DNA from: Halorussus ruber
GTDB taxonomy: Archaea > Halobacteriota > Halobacteria > Halobacteriales > Haladaptataceae
Length of the DNA stretch: 64,000 bases
Assembly (NCBI RefSeq): GCF_004765785.1
Contig: NZ_SBIT01000006.1
Location: 186,001 to 250,000 of the forward strand
Direction of reading: 5' to 3'
Part shown: piece by piece, positions 40,857-49,149 of the stretch
Layout of the letters: each line of letters starts with the position of its first letter
How positions within the stretch are numbered: the first letter of the stretch is position 1
Made by a program: the position numbers and the translations under genes
The notes under the pieces: generated by a model
The model's database searches: none
Seen by the model: the letters and a program-made list of their open reading frames with translations, nothing else
Told to the model about the DNA's origin: nothing

Positions 40857-41359
40857 TGCCGGCAAGGTAAGTACTGGTCGGGGTTGAACCTTCGGAGTTC
40901 CGACGCGGAGCCGTCGCTGTCGGACGCGCCTCGGACTTCTTCTGTTGCCCTTAGAATAGTAATATATATTTTAGAAATAGATGATGAATTCTAAAAGACA
41001 ACAGAAGTTGTCCGAAAGGTTCCCTGTCGGTATCGAACAGACGGAACGTCGATTCGGTCCCGGCGGAGCGTCCCGCGCTCCCGCCTCGACTCCGCCGGGT
41101 CGGTTGGTCAGGTCACGCCGAGGGTTCGTCCCGGCTTCGTACTTGAATTCTCGGCTCATATTCAGTCGCGCGACAGTCCGCTGGACAAACCACCGAGGCG
41201 CTCGCTCGACCATCCGCCGCCGGGTGGCTGACGGGCTTCGAGAAATCGTCACAGTCTCCGTTTCCGTCGAAGTTGTAGCGATACAACGCGAATCGCACTC
41301 ATCGGTTCACGAGCGAAACCACCGCTGGATTCATCCTTTTCGCGCCCAACAGTACTGTG
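40857..41359. other. 503-base gap without a recognised gene
   Basis: Between the Bat-type regulator and the second P450. It holds an AT-rich stretch at about 40957-40990 (agtaatatatattttagaa) that may be a promoter, and otherwise ordinary GC-rich sequence. Open frames here are antisense-like and lack any family motif. I see no repeat module or RNA gene. Confidence 0.5.
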
Positions 41360-42697
41360 ATGAGTTCGTCACCACCCGGACCGAAGGGGGAACCGCTGTT
41401 CGGCAGTAGCCGACGGTACGCCCGCGACCCGTTCCGCTTCCTGTCGGCCTGCGAGGAGGCCTACGGCGACGTGGTCAACTTCGACCTCGGCCCGCTGGAG
41501 ACCTATCTGCTGACCGACCCCGCCGACGTCGAGCGCGTGCTGGTCTCGGAGGCCGACCTGTACCGCAAGCCCGACTTCCAGAGCGACGCGCTCGGCGACC
41601 TGCTCGGGAAGGGCCTGCTCCTCAGCGAGGGCCAGACGTGGCGACAACAGCGCGAACTCGCCAATCCCGCGTTCGACGTGGGCCGACTGATGGACTTCGC
41701 CGACGATATCGTGGACCACAACGACGACCTGCTGGCCGACTGGGCCGACGGCGCGGAGGTCAACGTCGAACTCGACATGACGGAGGTCACGCTCGCGGTC
41801 ATCGTGGACCTGATGCTCGGCACCGATTTGAACGACCGGCGCGTCCGAACCATCCGCGAGGCGCTGGTGCCGCTGGGCGCGCGCTTCGAACCCGACCCGG
41901 TCCGGTTCGCCGCGCCCCAGTGGTTGCCCATGCCCGGCGACAGCGAGTACCGCCAAGCGGTCGAGACGATGGAGGGCGTCATCGACGACATCGTGGCCGA
42001 GCGCCGGGGCACCCACGGCGACCCGACGACCGACGAGGGGCCGGACGACCTCCTCTCGATTCTCCTCCGGGCGCAGGACCGCGGCGAGCAATCGGACCGC
42101 CAAATCCGCGACGAGGTCATGACGATGCTGCTGGCGGGCCACGACACGACTGCGCTCACGCTGACCTACACGTGGTATCTCCTCTCCCAGCACCCCGAGG
42201 CCGAGCGCCGCGTCCACGAGGAGATCGAGGAGGTCGTCGGCGACGACCGGCCGACGATGGCCGACGTGCGACAGTTCGACTACCTCGAACGCGTCATCGA
42301 CGAGGCGATGCGCCTCTACCCGCCGGTCTACACTATGTTCCGCGAGGCGAAGGAGGACGTGGAACTCGGCGGCTATCAGATTCCGGAAGGCTCGGCCATC
42401 ATGCTCTCCCAGTGGGCGATGCACCGCTCGGCGCGCTACTGGGACCGCCCCGGCGAGTTCGACCCCGACAGGTGGACCCGCGACGCCGACCGCCCGCGGT
42501 TCACCTACTTCCCGTTCGGCGGCGGCCCGCGCCACTGCATCGGCAAGCACCTCGCCAAACTGGAGGCCAAACTCATCCTCGCCCGGACCGCACAGCGGTA
42601 CCGCCTCGAATACACCCGCGAGGGCGACCTCGACCTGCTTCCCTCGCTGACGATGCACCCCCGCAACGGGATGCCGATGCGGGTCCACGAGCGCTGA
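41360..42697 (+). CDS. cytochrome P450 (class-II-like)
   Basis: 445 residues from the ATG at 41360; a GTG one codon upstream is the alternative. It starts PPGPKGEPLFGSSRRYARDPF like eukaryotic-type microsomal P450s but has no membrane anchor. The I-helix is LLAGHDTTALTLTYTWYLL, the K-helix EAMRLYPP, and the haem loop FGGGPRHCIGKHLAKLEAKL with Cys at about residue 392. It is clearly a different subfamily from the P450 at 24504. The OsmC-type gene follows after 97 bases on the same strand. Confidence 0.9.
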   Translation: MSSSPPGPKGEPLFGSSRRYARDPFRFLSACEEAYGDVVNFDLGPLETYLLTDPADVERVLVSEADLYRKPDFQSDALGDLLGKGLLLSEGQTWRQQRELANPAFDVGRLMDFADDIVDHNDDLLADWADGAEVNVELDMTEVTLAVIVDLMLGTDLNDRRVRTIREALVPLGARFEPDPVRFAAPQWLPMPGDSEYRQAVETMEGVIDDIVAERRGTHGDPTTDEGPDDLLSILLRAQDRGEQSDRQIRDEVMTMLLAGHDTTALTLTYTWYLLSQHPEAERRVHEEIEEVVGDDRPTMADVRQFDYLERVIDEAMRLYPPVYTMFREAKEDVELGGYQIPEGSAIMLSQWAMHRSARYWDRPGEFDPDRWTRDADRPRFTYFPFGGGPRHCIGKHLAKLEAKLILARTAQRYRLEYTREGDLDLLPSLTMHPRNGMPMRVHER

Positions 42698-42794
42698 GGA
42701 GTTCTGCGCATCGCTCCCCCGCCGACCTCGCCACCAGTCGCCGACTCCCGCCGCCAGTATTTCCTTATGCACGTCGATTGTACCCTGAGGGGCA

Positions 42795-43223
42795 ATGCCC
42801 ACGAGACAAGCAGAAACGACTTGGCAAGGCGGAAAAGACGGTAGCGGCGACTTCGAGACCGAGAGCGGCCGAATCGAGGGGACCTTCCGGTTTCCGACCC
42901 GGTTCGAGGACGAGGAGGGGACGAACCCCGAGGAGCTAATCGGCGCGGCCCACTCCGGGTGCTTCTCGATGCAGTTGACCGCCTTCCTCGAAGAGGAGGG
43001 CTACACCGCCGACAGCCTCCACACCTCGGCGGACGTCCACCTCGAGCAGGCCGACGGTGGCGGGTTCGAGATTCCGCGCATCGAGTTGACGCTGGACGCG
43101 CAGGTTCCCGACATCGACCGGGACACCTTCGACGAACTCGCAAACCGGGCGAAAGAGAACTGTCCGGTCTCGAAGGCGCTCGCCGGACCGGAAATCACGC
43201 TGGACGCGACGCTGGAGAGCTAA
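42795..43223 (+). CDS. OsmC-family peroxiredoxin
   Basis: A 142-residue cytoplasmic thiol peroxidase that reduces organic hydroperoxides. Both redox Cys are present: AHSGCFSMQLTAFLEEEG (about residue 56) and ENCPVSKALAGP (about residue 125), with the conserved N-terminal TWQGG and the basic-to-acidic linker GTFRFPTRFEDEEGTNPEELIGA carrying the usual SPEEL-like turn (here NPEEL). The length is typical. A TATA-like tttccttatg lies about 30 bases upstream. Confidence 0.9.
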   Translation: MPTRQAETTWQGGKDGSGDFETESGRIEGTFRFPTRFEDEEGTNPEELIGAAHSGCFSMQLTAFLEEEGYTADSLHTSADVHLEQADGGGFEIPRIELTLDAQVPDIDRDTFDELANRAKENCPVSKALAGPEITLDATLES

Positions 43224-43318
43224 TCAACTCGACCGCCTTTTCCGAGCGGTCCCGCGAGAAGTCCTTCGTATCTACCCGTTGTCGCCAGAACTACTTAAAG
43301 AAAAATCAGGGTCGAAAC

Positions 43319-44134
43319 TCAGTAGTCTCCCAGAACGCCGAGTCGCCGCGCCCGCCGCGTCGAGTACTGGAAGACGAGATAGCCGAACGCCACGTAGGCG
43401 ACCGCGACACCGACGAGAATCGCCAACTCCGCGAGGGGGAACTCCCAGAGCCGAGTCCCGTCTATCATCGCCCGCTGGAGCATCGAACTCCCGAGCGCCA
43501 GCGGCAGGAACTTCGTCCAGCCCAAATCGAAGGCGGGCGCGGAGATGAGGACGATGAAACCGAACTGGAGGAGGTTCAGCCAGTTGCCGACGCGCTTGTA
43601 GAGGACGGTAATCCCGCCCGCCGCGAACCCCAGTCCCAGCACCGACGCGATGCTCAGGACCGAGATTGCGACGATGGTCCCGACGTTGAGTCGGAGCGTC
43701 GTCCCGGTCACGACCAGCATCACGCCGAGGATGACCGCGGAGGTCACGAACGTCCGGACCACCTTGGCGACCCCCTTGAGGAGGGCGACCGGCGCGAACC
43801 CGAATGGGGTCATGACGTGGCGTTCGAGCGTGCCCCACTGGACCTCGCTCCCGATGTCGTTCGAGATGGCGCTGTAGGCCCCGACCGAGAGCGTCCAGAG
43901 GAAGTAGCCGACGACGATGCCCTCGATGGAGTCGGTCAGCGCCTGCCCGGCGAGCATCCGACCGCCGTAGAACAGCAGGCCGAAGAAGAACACCGAGATG
44001 ACGATGCCTCCGATTGCGTTGGCCGGATAGCGCACGAAGACCAGATACTCCCGGTAGAGGACCGCCTTGGCGAGTTGGGCGTAGCCCGCGCTCCGGCGTC
44101 CTCCGGGGTCGCTCGGTGAGTCGGCCGTCGTCAT
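43319..44134 (-). CDS. ABC-2 type exporter permease
   Basis: A 271-residue membrane protein with six hydrophobic segments, in the ABC-2 fold. It starts AKAVLYREYLVFVRYPANAIGGIV, has a periplasm-facing loop, and includes FGFAPVALLKGVAKVVRTFV and FGFIVLISAPAFDLG. Its ATG overlaps the stop of the ATPase gene upstream (44131-44134) by 4 bases, so the two are translated together. It would export a drug, lipid or glycan precursor together with that ATPase. Confidence 0.85.
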   Translation of the reverse strand: MTTADSPSDPGGRRSAGYAQLAKAVLYREYLVFVRYPANAIGGIVISVFFFGLLFYGGRMLAGQALTDSIEGIVVGYFLWTLSVGAYSAISNDIGSEVQWGTLERHVMTPFGFAPVALLKGVAKVVRTFVTSAVILGVMLVVTGTTLRLNVGTIVAISVLSIASVLGLGFAAGGITVLYKRVGNWLNLLQFGFIVLISAPAFDLGWTKFLPLALGSSMLQRAMIDGTRLWEFPLAELAILVGVAVAYVAFGYLVFQYSTRRARRLGVLGDY

Positions 44135-45231
44135 TCCGCGCCTCCCGACGGTTCCACGTCGTTACCTCCCGTCAGCTCCACGAACACGTCCTCCAAGTCG
44201 GCTTCGACCGTGTTGACGGCGTCGAGGGTCACGTCGCGGCTCCGGAGATAGGCGATTAGCGCGTAGAACCCGTCGCTGTCGGTCGCCACCTCGACGCGGG
44301 TCTGGTCTCCCAACTCCTCGACGTCGGTGACCTCGAACCGGTCGCGCAACTCGGCCAGCAGTCGCTCGCCGAACTCCTCGCTGGTGATTCGGTACCCCCG
44401 CGCGCTGAAGCTCTGGCGGAGGGCCGCGACGGTGTCGTCGGCGATGATTCGCCCCTCGCGCATGATGACGACCCGGTCGCAGACGTCCTCGATGACGTCC
44501 ATGTCGTGACTGCTGACGACGACGGTGAGGTTGCGCTCCGCGACGATTCGCCGGAGTTCTCGCCGGAGCGTCAGCGAACTCTCCACGTCGAGGCCCAGCG
44601 TCGGTTCGTCCAGGAAGACCACGTCTGACTCGCTGGCGAGGACGCTGGCGAGCGAGACTTTCTGTTTCATCCCGCGGGAGAGGCTCCGAACCGGAACGTC
44701 GGCCTTCTCGGCGAGGTCGAGTTTCTCCAGCAGTCGGTCGTGGCGGTCGGCAATCGAGTCGGGGTGGACGCCGCTGATGGTGGCGAAGTACCGGAGGTTC
44801 TCGCGGACGGTCAGCCGCCAGTAGTCGTTTCGCGCGCCCTCCAGCATCGCATCGACGTGGGCGTAGGCCGCCCGGGGATTCCGATACACGTCGTCGCCGT
44901 GAATCCGGACGCTCCCCTCGTCGGGCAGTACCATCCCGAGAATCGACTTGATGGTCGTCGTCTTCCCCGCGCCGTTGGGTCCCAGCAGGCCGACGACCGA
45001 CCCCGTCTCGATTTCGAGCGAGACGTTATCGACCGCCGTGACCGCGTCGGGACCGCTCCCGAACCGCTTTCGGAGGCCCTCGACGGCGATGGCTGGCGGC
45101 GGCTCGTCCGCGTCGTCGGCCGCGGCGTGTGCCGTCTTGCTGGCCGCAGTGCGCGCTGTCTCGCTGTCCGAGGCGTGCGCCGCCTCGTCGGACTTCCGCG
45201 GCTCCCCCTCCTGTGTCCCCTGTTGGACCAT
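44131..45231 (-). CDS. ABC exporter ATPase
   Basis: 366 residues from the ATG at 45231, with an acidic Ala-rich lead of about 50 residues. The nucleotide-binding domain has Walker A GLLGPNGAGKTTTIKSILG, the signature LSRGMKQKVSLASVLAS, and Walker B VVFLDEPTLGLD with the switch His in VVSSHDMD. The C-terminal 80 residues form the extra domain typical of DrrA/CcmA-like exporters. It powers the permease encoded by the overlapping gene at 43319-44134. Confidence 0.9.
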   Translation of the reverse strand: MVQQGTQEGEPRKSDEAAHASDSETARTAASKTAHAAADDADEPPPAIAVEGLRKRFGSGPDAVTAVDNVSLEIETGSVVGLLGPNGAGKTTTIKSILGMVLPDEGSVRIHGDDVYRNPRAAYAHVDAMLEGARNDYWRLTVRENLRYFATISGVHPDSIADRHDRLLEKLDLAEKADVPVRSLSRGMKQKVSLASVLASESDVVFLDEPTLGLDVESSLTLRRELRRIVAERNLTVVVSSHDMDVIEDVCDRVVIMREGRIIADDTVAALRQSFSARGYRITSEEFGERLLAELRDRFEVTDVEELGDQTRVEVATDSDGFYALIAYLRSRDVTLDAVNTVEADLEDVFVELTGGNDVEPSGGAE

Positions 45232-45274
45232 TACGATTGGTAGGGCCTCGACAAGGAAAAGCATCTCAGTCGGT

Positions 45275-45944
45275 TCAGTCGAAGATTCGACCCTTCGAGT
45301 TCTCGCTGAAGCCCTCGCTGGCCTCTCTGGCGGCCTCGTAGACCTGCCGAAGCTCCGCGATTGGCTCGTCGTGGTAGTCCACCCGGAGGTCGTGGTAGGC
45401 CTCGGTCTTCGGGGCCTTGACCCGGACCGCGGCCGAGGAGTGGCCCCGCTCGTCGCCGCCAGCCTCCTTTCCGGCCGCGAGGGCGTCGATGAGTCGTGCG
45501 ACCACGTTCCCCTTCCGCGTCCTCGAATCCGGCAATCGACGCGCTCAGGGTCTCCTCGCCCGTGAGCATGTTCTCGGCGGCGGTGATTCCGGAGTCCTCG
45601 CGGACGCGGTGGCCGAACAGCCGTCGCAGTTCTCGCCCGAGAAGGCGAAGGCGTTGCCTCTGGCGTCGAGGACGTGGACCTGCCGGTTCTGGGCGTGGTC
45701 GTCCACGGCCAGCAGCCCCTCCAGCGCGTGGTCGATGGGCACGTCTTCGAGGAGTTCGATGCCGCGCCTGCCGAGGCGGACGTTGACGAAGCTCTGAGTG
45801 CCGACGACTCCCTCGTGGCTGACGGAGGGCGCTAACTCCGACCGCTGGCGCGTCGGTTGCGACGCCGACGCCGAAGACGTGGCCGTCGTCTTCGTCGGAC
45901 GACTGCCCGTCGGTCTCTTCGCGGACGCAAATCGAGACCGTCAT
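45275..45944 (-). pseudogene. DUF1028 gene with three frameshifts
   Basis: Read in three frames in turn, the minus strand gives a complete DUF1028 (Ntn-hydrolase-like) protein of about 223 codons: MTVSICVREETDGQS to ATDAPAVG; then SVSHEGVVGTQSFVNVRLG and NAFAFSGENCDGC; then GHRVREDSGITAAENMLTG; then VVARLIDALAAGKEAGGDE to the stop at 45275. The breaks are near 45830 (one C short), 45619 (one T short) and 45512 (one G too many), each in a short homopolymer. It is divergent from the gamma-glutamyltransferase at 46032. It is either a decaying gene or a local sequence error. Confidence 0.8.
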
Positions 45945-46031
45945 GTCGGACCCGCGACGGCCACCGGCAAAGGCGGGGACCCAAATATATTCGGTGGATT
46001 GTTTTAGACGGCGTTCTGAGAAGCACGGACG

Positions 46032-47705
46032 ATGGAACCTAACCCCGACAGATTCGCGTCTCGACGCTCGACCGTCTACGCGCCCAACGGACTCGTCGCC
46101 ACGAGCCAACCGCTCGCGGCCGAGGCCGGGGTCGAAATTCTGCGCGAGGGCGGCAACGCCTTCGACGCCGCGGTAGCGACCGCCGCCGCGCTCAACGTCG
46201 TGGAACCGACCAGTACCGGCCTCGGCGGCGACGTGTTCGCGCTCTACCGGACCGCCGAGGGCGAGGTCGGCGCGATGCGCTCCTGCGGCGGCGCGCCCGC
46301 CGACGCGACCATCGAGAACGTCGAGGCGGCCCTCGAATCGGACGAGAACTCCTCGGAGTACTATCCGGAATCGCGGGGCTACGCGACCGACGCCGACGCT
46401 GACGCCGGAATGCCCTTCCTCGGTCCCCACGCGGTCACGGTCCCCGGCACGGCCCGCGGGTGGGAGGCCACCGTCGAGAAACTGGGCGACCTCTCGCTCG
46501 CTGACGCGCTCGGCCCGGCCATCGAGTACGCGACCGAGGGCTACCCCGTCTCGGAGATTATCGCTGGTCACTGGACCGGCGCGGAGGACCTGTTCACCGA
46601 CGACCACGCCCGCGAGGCCTACCTGAAGGACGGCCGCGCCCCGGAGGTCGGCGAGACGATGGCCCTGCCGCGACTCGGCGAGTCGATGCGGGCGATTGCC
46701 GAACAGGGCGCTGACGTGGTCTACGAGGGCGAGATTGCCGAGCAAATCGCCGAGGAGATTCAGGACAAGGGCGGGTTCATGACCGTCGAAGACCTCGCGG
46801 CCCACGAACCGGAGTTCGTAGAGCCGGTCTCGACCACCTACAACGGCGCGGAAATCTACGAACTCCCGCCGAACAATCAGGGTCTCATCGCCTTGGAGGC
46901 GCTCAACATCGCCGAGGAGGTCGGCGCGGGCGACCATCCGCTCGACTCGCCCGAGCGCATCCACTACTTCGCGGAGGCGATGAAGCGGGCCTTCCACGAC
47001 GGCCACCGGTACATCACCGACCCCGAGTACGAGGAGATTCCGCCGCTGGCCTCCGAGTCGTGGGCCGAAAAACGGGCGGAGGGAATCGGCGAGACGGCCG
47101 ACTCGGACGTGACCTTCGGCGTGCCGGACTCGCACGCCGAGGACGCCGACACGGTCCTGCTCACCGTCGCCGACGACGAGGGCAATCTGGTCTCGTTCAT
47201 CAACTCGCGGTTCGCCGGGTTCGGGTCGGGCCTCGTCGCGGGCGACACCGGCATCGCGCTCCAGAACCGCGGGGCGTCGTTCTCGCTCGACCCCGAGCAT
47301 CCCAACAGCCTCGAACCGGGCAAGCGCCCCTTCCACACCCTGATTCCGGGGCTCGCCAAGTTCGGCGAGGACGACTGGGCCGCCTTCGGCGTGATGGGCG
47401 GGTTCATGCAACCGCAGGGCCACGTGCAGGTCGTCTCGAACGTCGTGGACTACGATATGCCCTTGCAGGCCGCGCTCGACCAACCGCGGTGGCGCTACCG
47501 CGAATCCGGCGAGCTCGCGGTCGAGGGCCGCCTCGACGGCGAAGTCCAGTCGCAACTCGCCCGGAAGGGCCACGACGTGCGCGTCCTCCCGCCGGTCATG
47601 TTCGGCGGCGCGCAGATTACACGACTGGAGGGTCTGGAGTCCGGAGAGCCGGTCATCTCGGGCGCGACCGAACCCCGGAAGGACGGGAACGCGACGGGGT
47701 ACTGA
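46032..47705 (+). CDS. ggt: gamma-glutamyltransferase
   Basis: A 557-residue self-cleaving Ntn-hydrolase that transfers or hydrolyses gamma-glutamyl groups. The N-terminus matches the family: GLVATSQPLAAEAGVEILREGGNAFDAAVATAAALNVVEP (residues about 15-54) and STGLGGDVFALY. The cleavage site is DADTVLLTVADDEGNLVSFI, where Thr would be the nucleophile, and GKRPFHTLIPG and GVMGGFMQPQGHVQV follow. No signal peptide is visible, so it may act inside the cell. It is divergent from the broken DUF1028 gene. Confidence 0.85.
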   Translation: MEPNPDRFASRRSTVYAPNGLVATSQPLAAEAGVEILREGGNAFDAAVATAAALNVVEPTSTGLGGDVFALYRTAEGEVGAMRSCGGAPADATIENVEAALESDENSSEYYPESRGYATDADADAGMPFLGPHAVTVPGTARGWEATVEKLGDLSLADALGPAIEYATEGYPVSEIIAGHWTGAEDLFTDDHAREAYLKDGRAPEVGETMALPRLGESMRAIAEQGADVVYEGEIAEQIAEEIQDKGGFMTVEDLAAHEPEFVEPVSTTYNGAEIYELPPNNQGLIALEALNIAEEVGAGDHPLDSPERIHYFAEAMKRAFHDGHRYITDPEYEEIPPLASESWAEKRAEGIGETADSDVTFGVPDSHAEDADTVLLTVADDEGNLVSFINSRFAGFGSGLVAGDTGIALQNRGASFSLDPEHPNSLEPGKRPFHTLIPGLAKFGEDDWAAFGVMGGFMQPQGHVQVVSNVVDYDMPLQAALDQPRWRYRESGELAVEGRLDGEVQSQLARKGHDVRVLPPVMFGGAQITRLEGLESGEPVISGATEPRKDGNATGY

Positions 47706-47772
47706 GCCTCGGAGCGTTCGGAGGCCGCCCCTCGGTCACGCCGCGCGAATCTTCCCAGACCACGGGACGCGC

Positions 47773-47873
47773 CGGAAGACGACCCGCGTCTTCCGAGCCT
47801 CATCTCGCTCCGCTCGGTGAGACGCCGCGGTCGCGTTCGGCCGTATCGGTGCTGCCGCGGCCGAACGCGACCG
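47773..47873 (+). repeat. modular palindromic repeat, copy R4, with a 15-bp hairpin
   Basis: Module C stands at 47773-47795 (cggaagac/gtcttccg) with the ctcgctccgctcggtgag tail. A perfect 15-bp inverted repeat follows: the left arm at 47828-47842 (cggtcgcgttcggcc) and the right arm at 47859-47873, around a 16-base loop. It lies downstream of the gamma-glutamyltransferase stop and could act as its terminator. The rest of the 394-base gap 47706-48099 has an AT-rich tract (47955-48010) and no gene. Confidence 0.7.
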
Positions 47874-48099
47874 GAGCGGCGGCACGGGGCGCGGTGGCGG
47901 TGCCGTGCGGTCGCGGTCACGACTCCGCTCACGGCCGTCGCTCGCTCACCGAAGCATATCTAAGGATATTCAAGACAATTAAAATTATTTCTAAAAGACT
48001 TATATAGTTTCCTGGTGGTCTTCTGTATGGCCCGCTTTCGTCGATGGTCCTCTCGCCCTCGCTTCCATCTCCCCTCCCACCTTCCCCTCTCCGCAATCG

Positions 48100-48279
48100 C
48101 TACTCTTCGTCCTCGTCGCCGTCGATAGTGATTTCGGTCGGTTCCTTCTGGACGTCCTCCCACTCCTCGGACCTGCCGCCGCGCTGGGACCCGAGGAGGT
48201 AGCCGACCGCGAACGTGAGCGCGAGGAGAACGAGTCGTCCGACCGGCGACCGCCCGCCGTCTGTCTGGGTTCGAGCCAT
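48100..48279 (-). CDS. small single-span membrane protein
   Basis: 59 residues from the ATG at 48279. After MARTQTDGGRSPVGR there is one hydrophobic segment (about 18-34, LVLLALTFAVGYLLG), then SQRGGRSEEWEDVQ and an acidic tail. I do not recognise a family. Nothing nearby suggests a partner, and it is flanked by two gaps that hold repeat elements. Confidence 0.5.
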   Translation of the reverse strand: MARTQTDGGRSPVGRLVLLALTFAVGYLLGSQRGGRSEEWEDVQKEPTEITIDGDEDEE

Positions 48280-48403
48280 GTTACGTCTCACGTGCGAGAG
48301 TGACTTTGGGGTTGCGGCGCGAAAAGTCGATAGCTGCCATTTGAATTACGATGCACTCCGGTTCGACGTGACTACGAGTACAAACCGCAGAATCGAGGTG
48401 GCG

Positions 48404-48540
48404 ATGTTCTCTTGAAGCCCCCGCCCGCTCGCGGCCGCTGAGCGACATATCCGACGGACGTAGTTGCGTCGGATAGTGGTCCCTCAGCGACCCCGACCGG
48501 TCGGCCCCTTCACCCCACCCTGACGGGCGTTCCACCGAGC
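48404..48540 (+). repeat. modular palindromic repeat, copy R5
   Basis: This copy opens with tcttgaagcccccgcccg, has the centre catatccgacggacgtagt and gcgtcggatag, whose tatccgac and gtcggata arms pair, and closes with ggtcggccccttcacccc and ttccaccgagc. It matches R1 at 3978-4125 closely over the whole centre. It lies in the gap 48280-48667, where more pieces of module D (ccggtgg, tccaccgagcgc) occur up to about 48650. Confidence 0.75.
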
Positions 48541-48667
48541 CTTCGCTGGTAGTTTGTTTGTCCGAGCATTCGCTGACTGTTCGTTCGGCCGGGCGTTTCC
48601 GGTGGTATACTCAGCCGAGGATCTGCCGGTGGTCTGGTCCACCGAGCGCCCGTCCGAAAAAGCCGTC

Positions 48668-49036
48668 TCACCCCTCGTGTCGGCGAATCTTGTCGAGGAA
48701 GCCTTCGAGGAGTTCGTCCATGGTGATTTCGGTCACCTTCCCCTCGTCGGTGTCGTAGGTGATGATACCGGCCTCCTCCAGTTTCGGCAGGTGCGTGTGG
48801 TGGAGCGCCGTGGCGATTTGGGTCCGCTTTATCATCGACACCTTGTCCGGCGGTTGTTGGAACTCCCGGCCCGCGACCTGGTCGGTGAGTCCTTCGAGGG
48901 TGACCGGCGCGGGGAGGCCGTCGAGGCACGCCAAGACGTGGCGTCGGTATCGGTCGCTGAGAAGCGTCAGGACCTCGTCTACGCCGGGTGACCCGCCGCG
49001 GTCGTCGTCGTCGCTCGCGGCGGCGTCGTCGGTCAT
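48668..49036 (-). CDS. winged-helix protein (DUF7344-like)
   Basis: 122 residues from the ATG at 49036. After an acidic lead come VDEVLTLLSDRYRRHVLACL, then a helix pair and the wing with TQIATALHHTHLPKLEEAGIITYDTDEGKVTEI, the make-up of the haloarchaeal DUF7344-type winged helix. It probably represses or senses a small set of genes. It lies 113 bases after the sufB stop on the same strand, so read-through is possible. Confidence 0.75.
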   Translation of the reverse strand: MTDDAAASDDDDRGGSPGVDEVLTLLSDRYRRHVLACLDGLPAPVTLEGLTDQVAGREFQQPPDKVSMIKRTQIATALHHTHLPKLEEAGIITYDTDEGKVTEITMDELLEGFLDKIRRHEG

Positions 49037-49149
49037 ACGCGACAATTTTCCTTCTCACTTAAACGGCTATCGCATTCCGACGAGTGGAAACTCGCCGACG
49101 GAATCGCGGGAGGGCGAGCGAAGAACGCCGAAAAAACTCCGAGAGGCGT

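Noticed and set aside
40981-41409. Plus-strand frame before the second P450
   Set aside because: It overlaps the P450 start in another frame, and no motif or acidic bias is present.
45231-47573. A 780-codon minus-strand frame
   Set aside because: It is antisense to gamma-glutamyltransferase. Only its end overlaps one frame of the broken DUF1028 gene.
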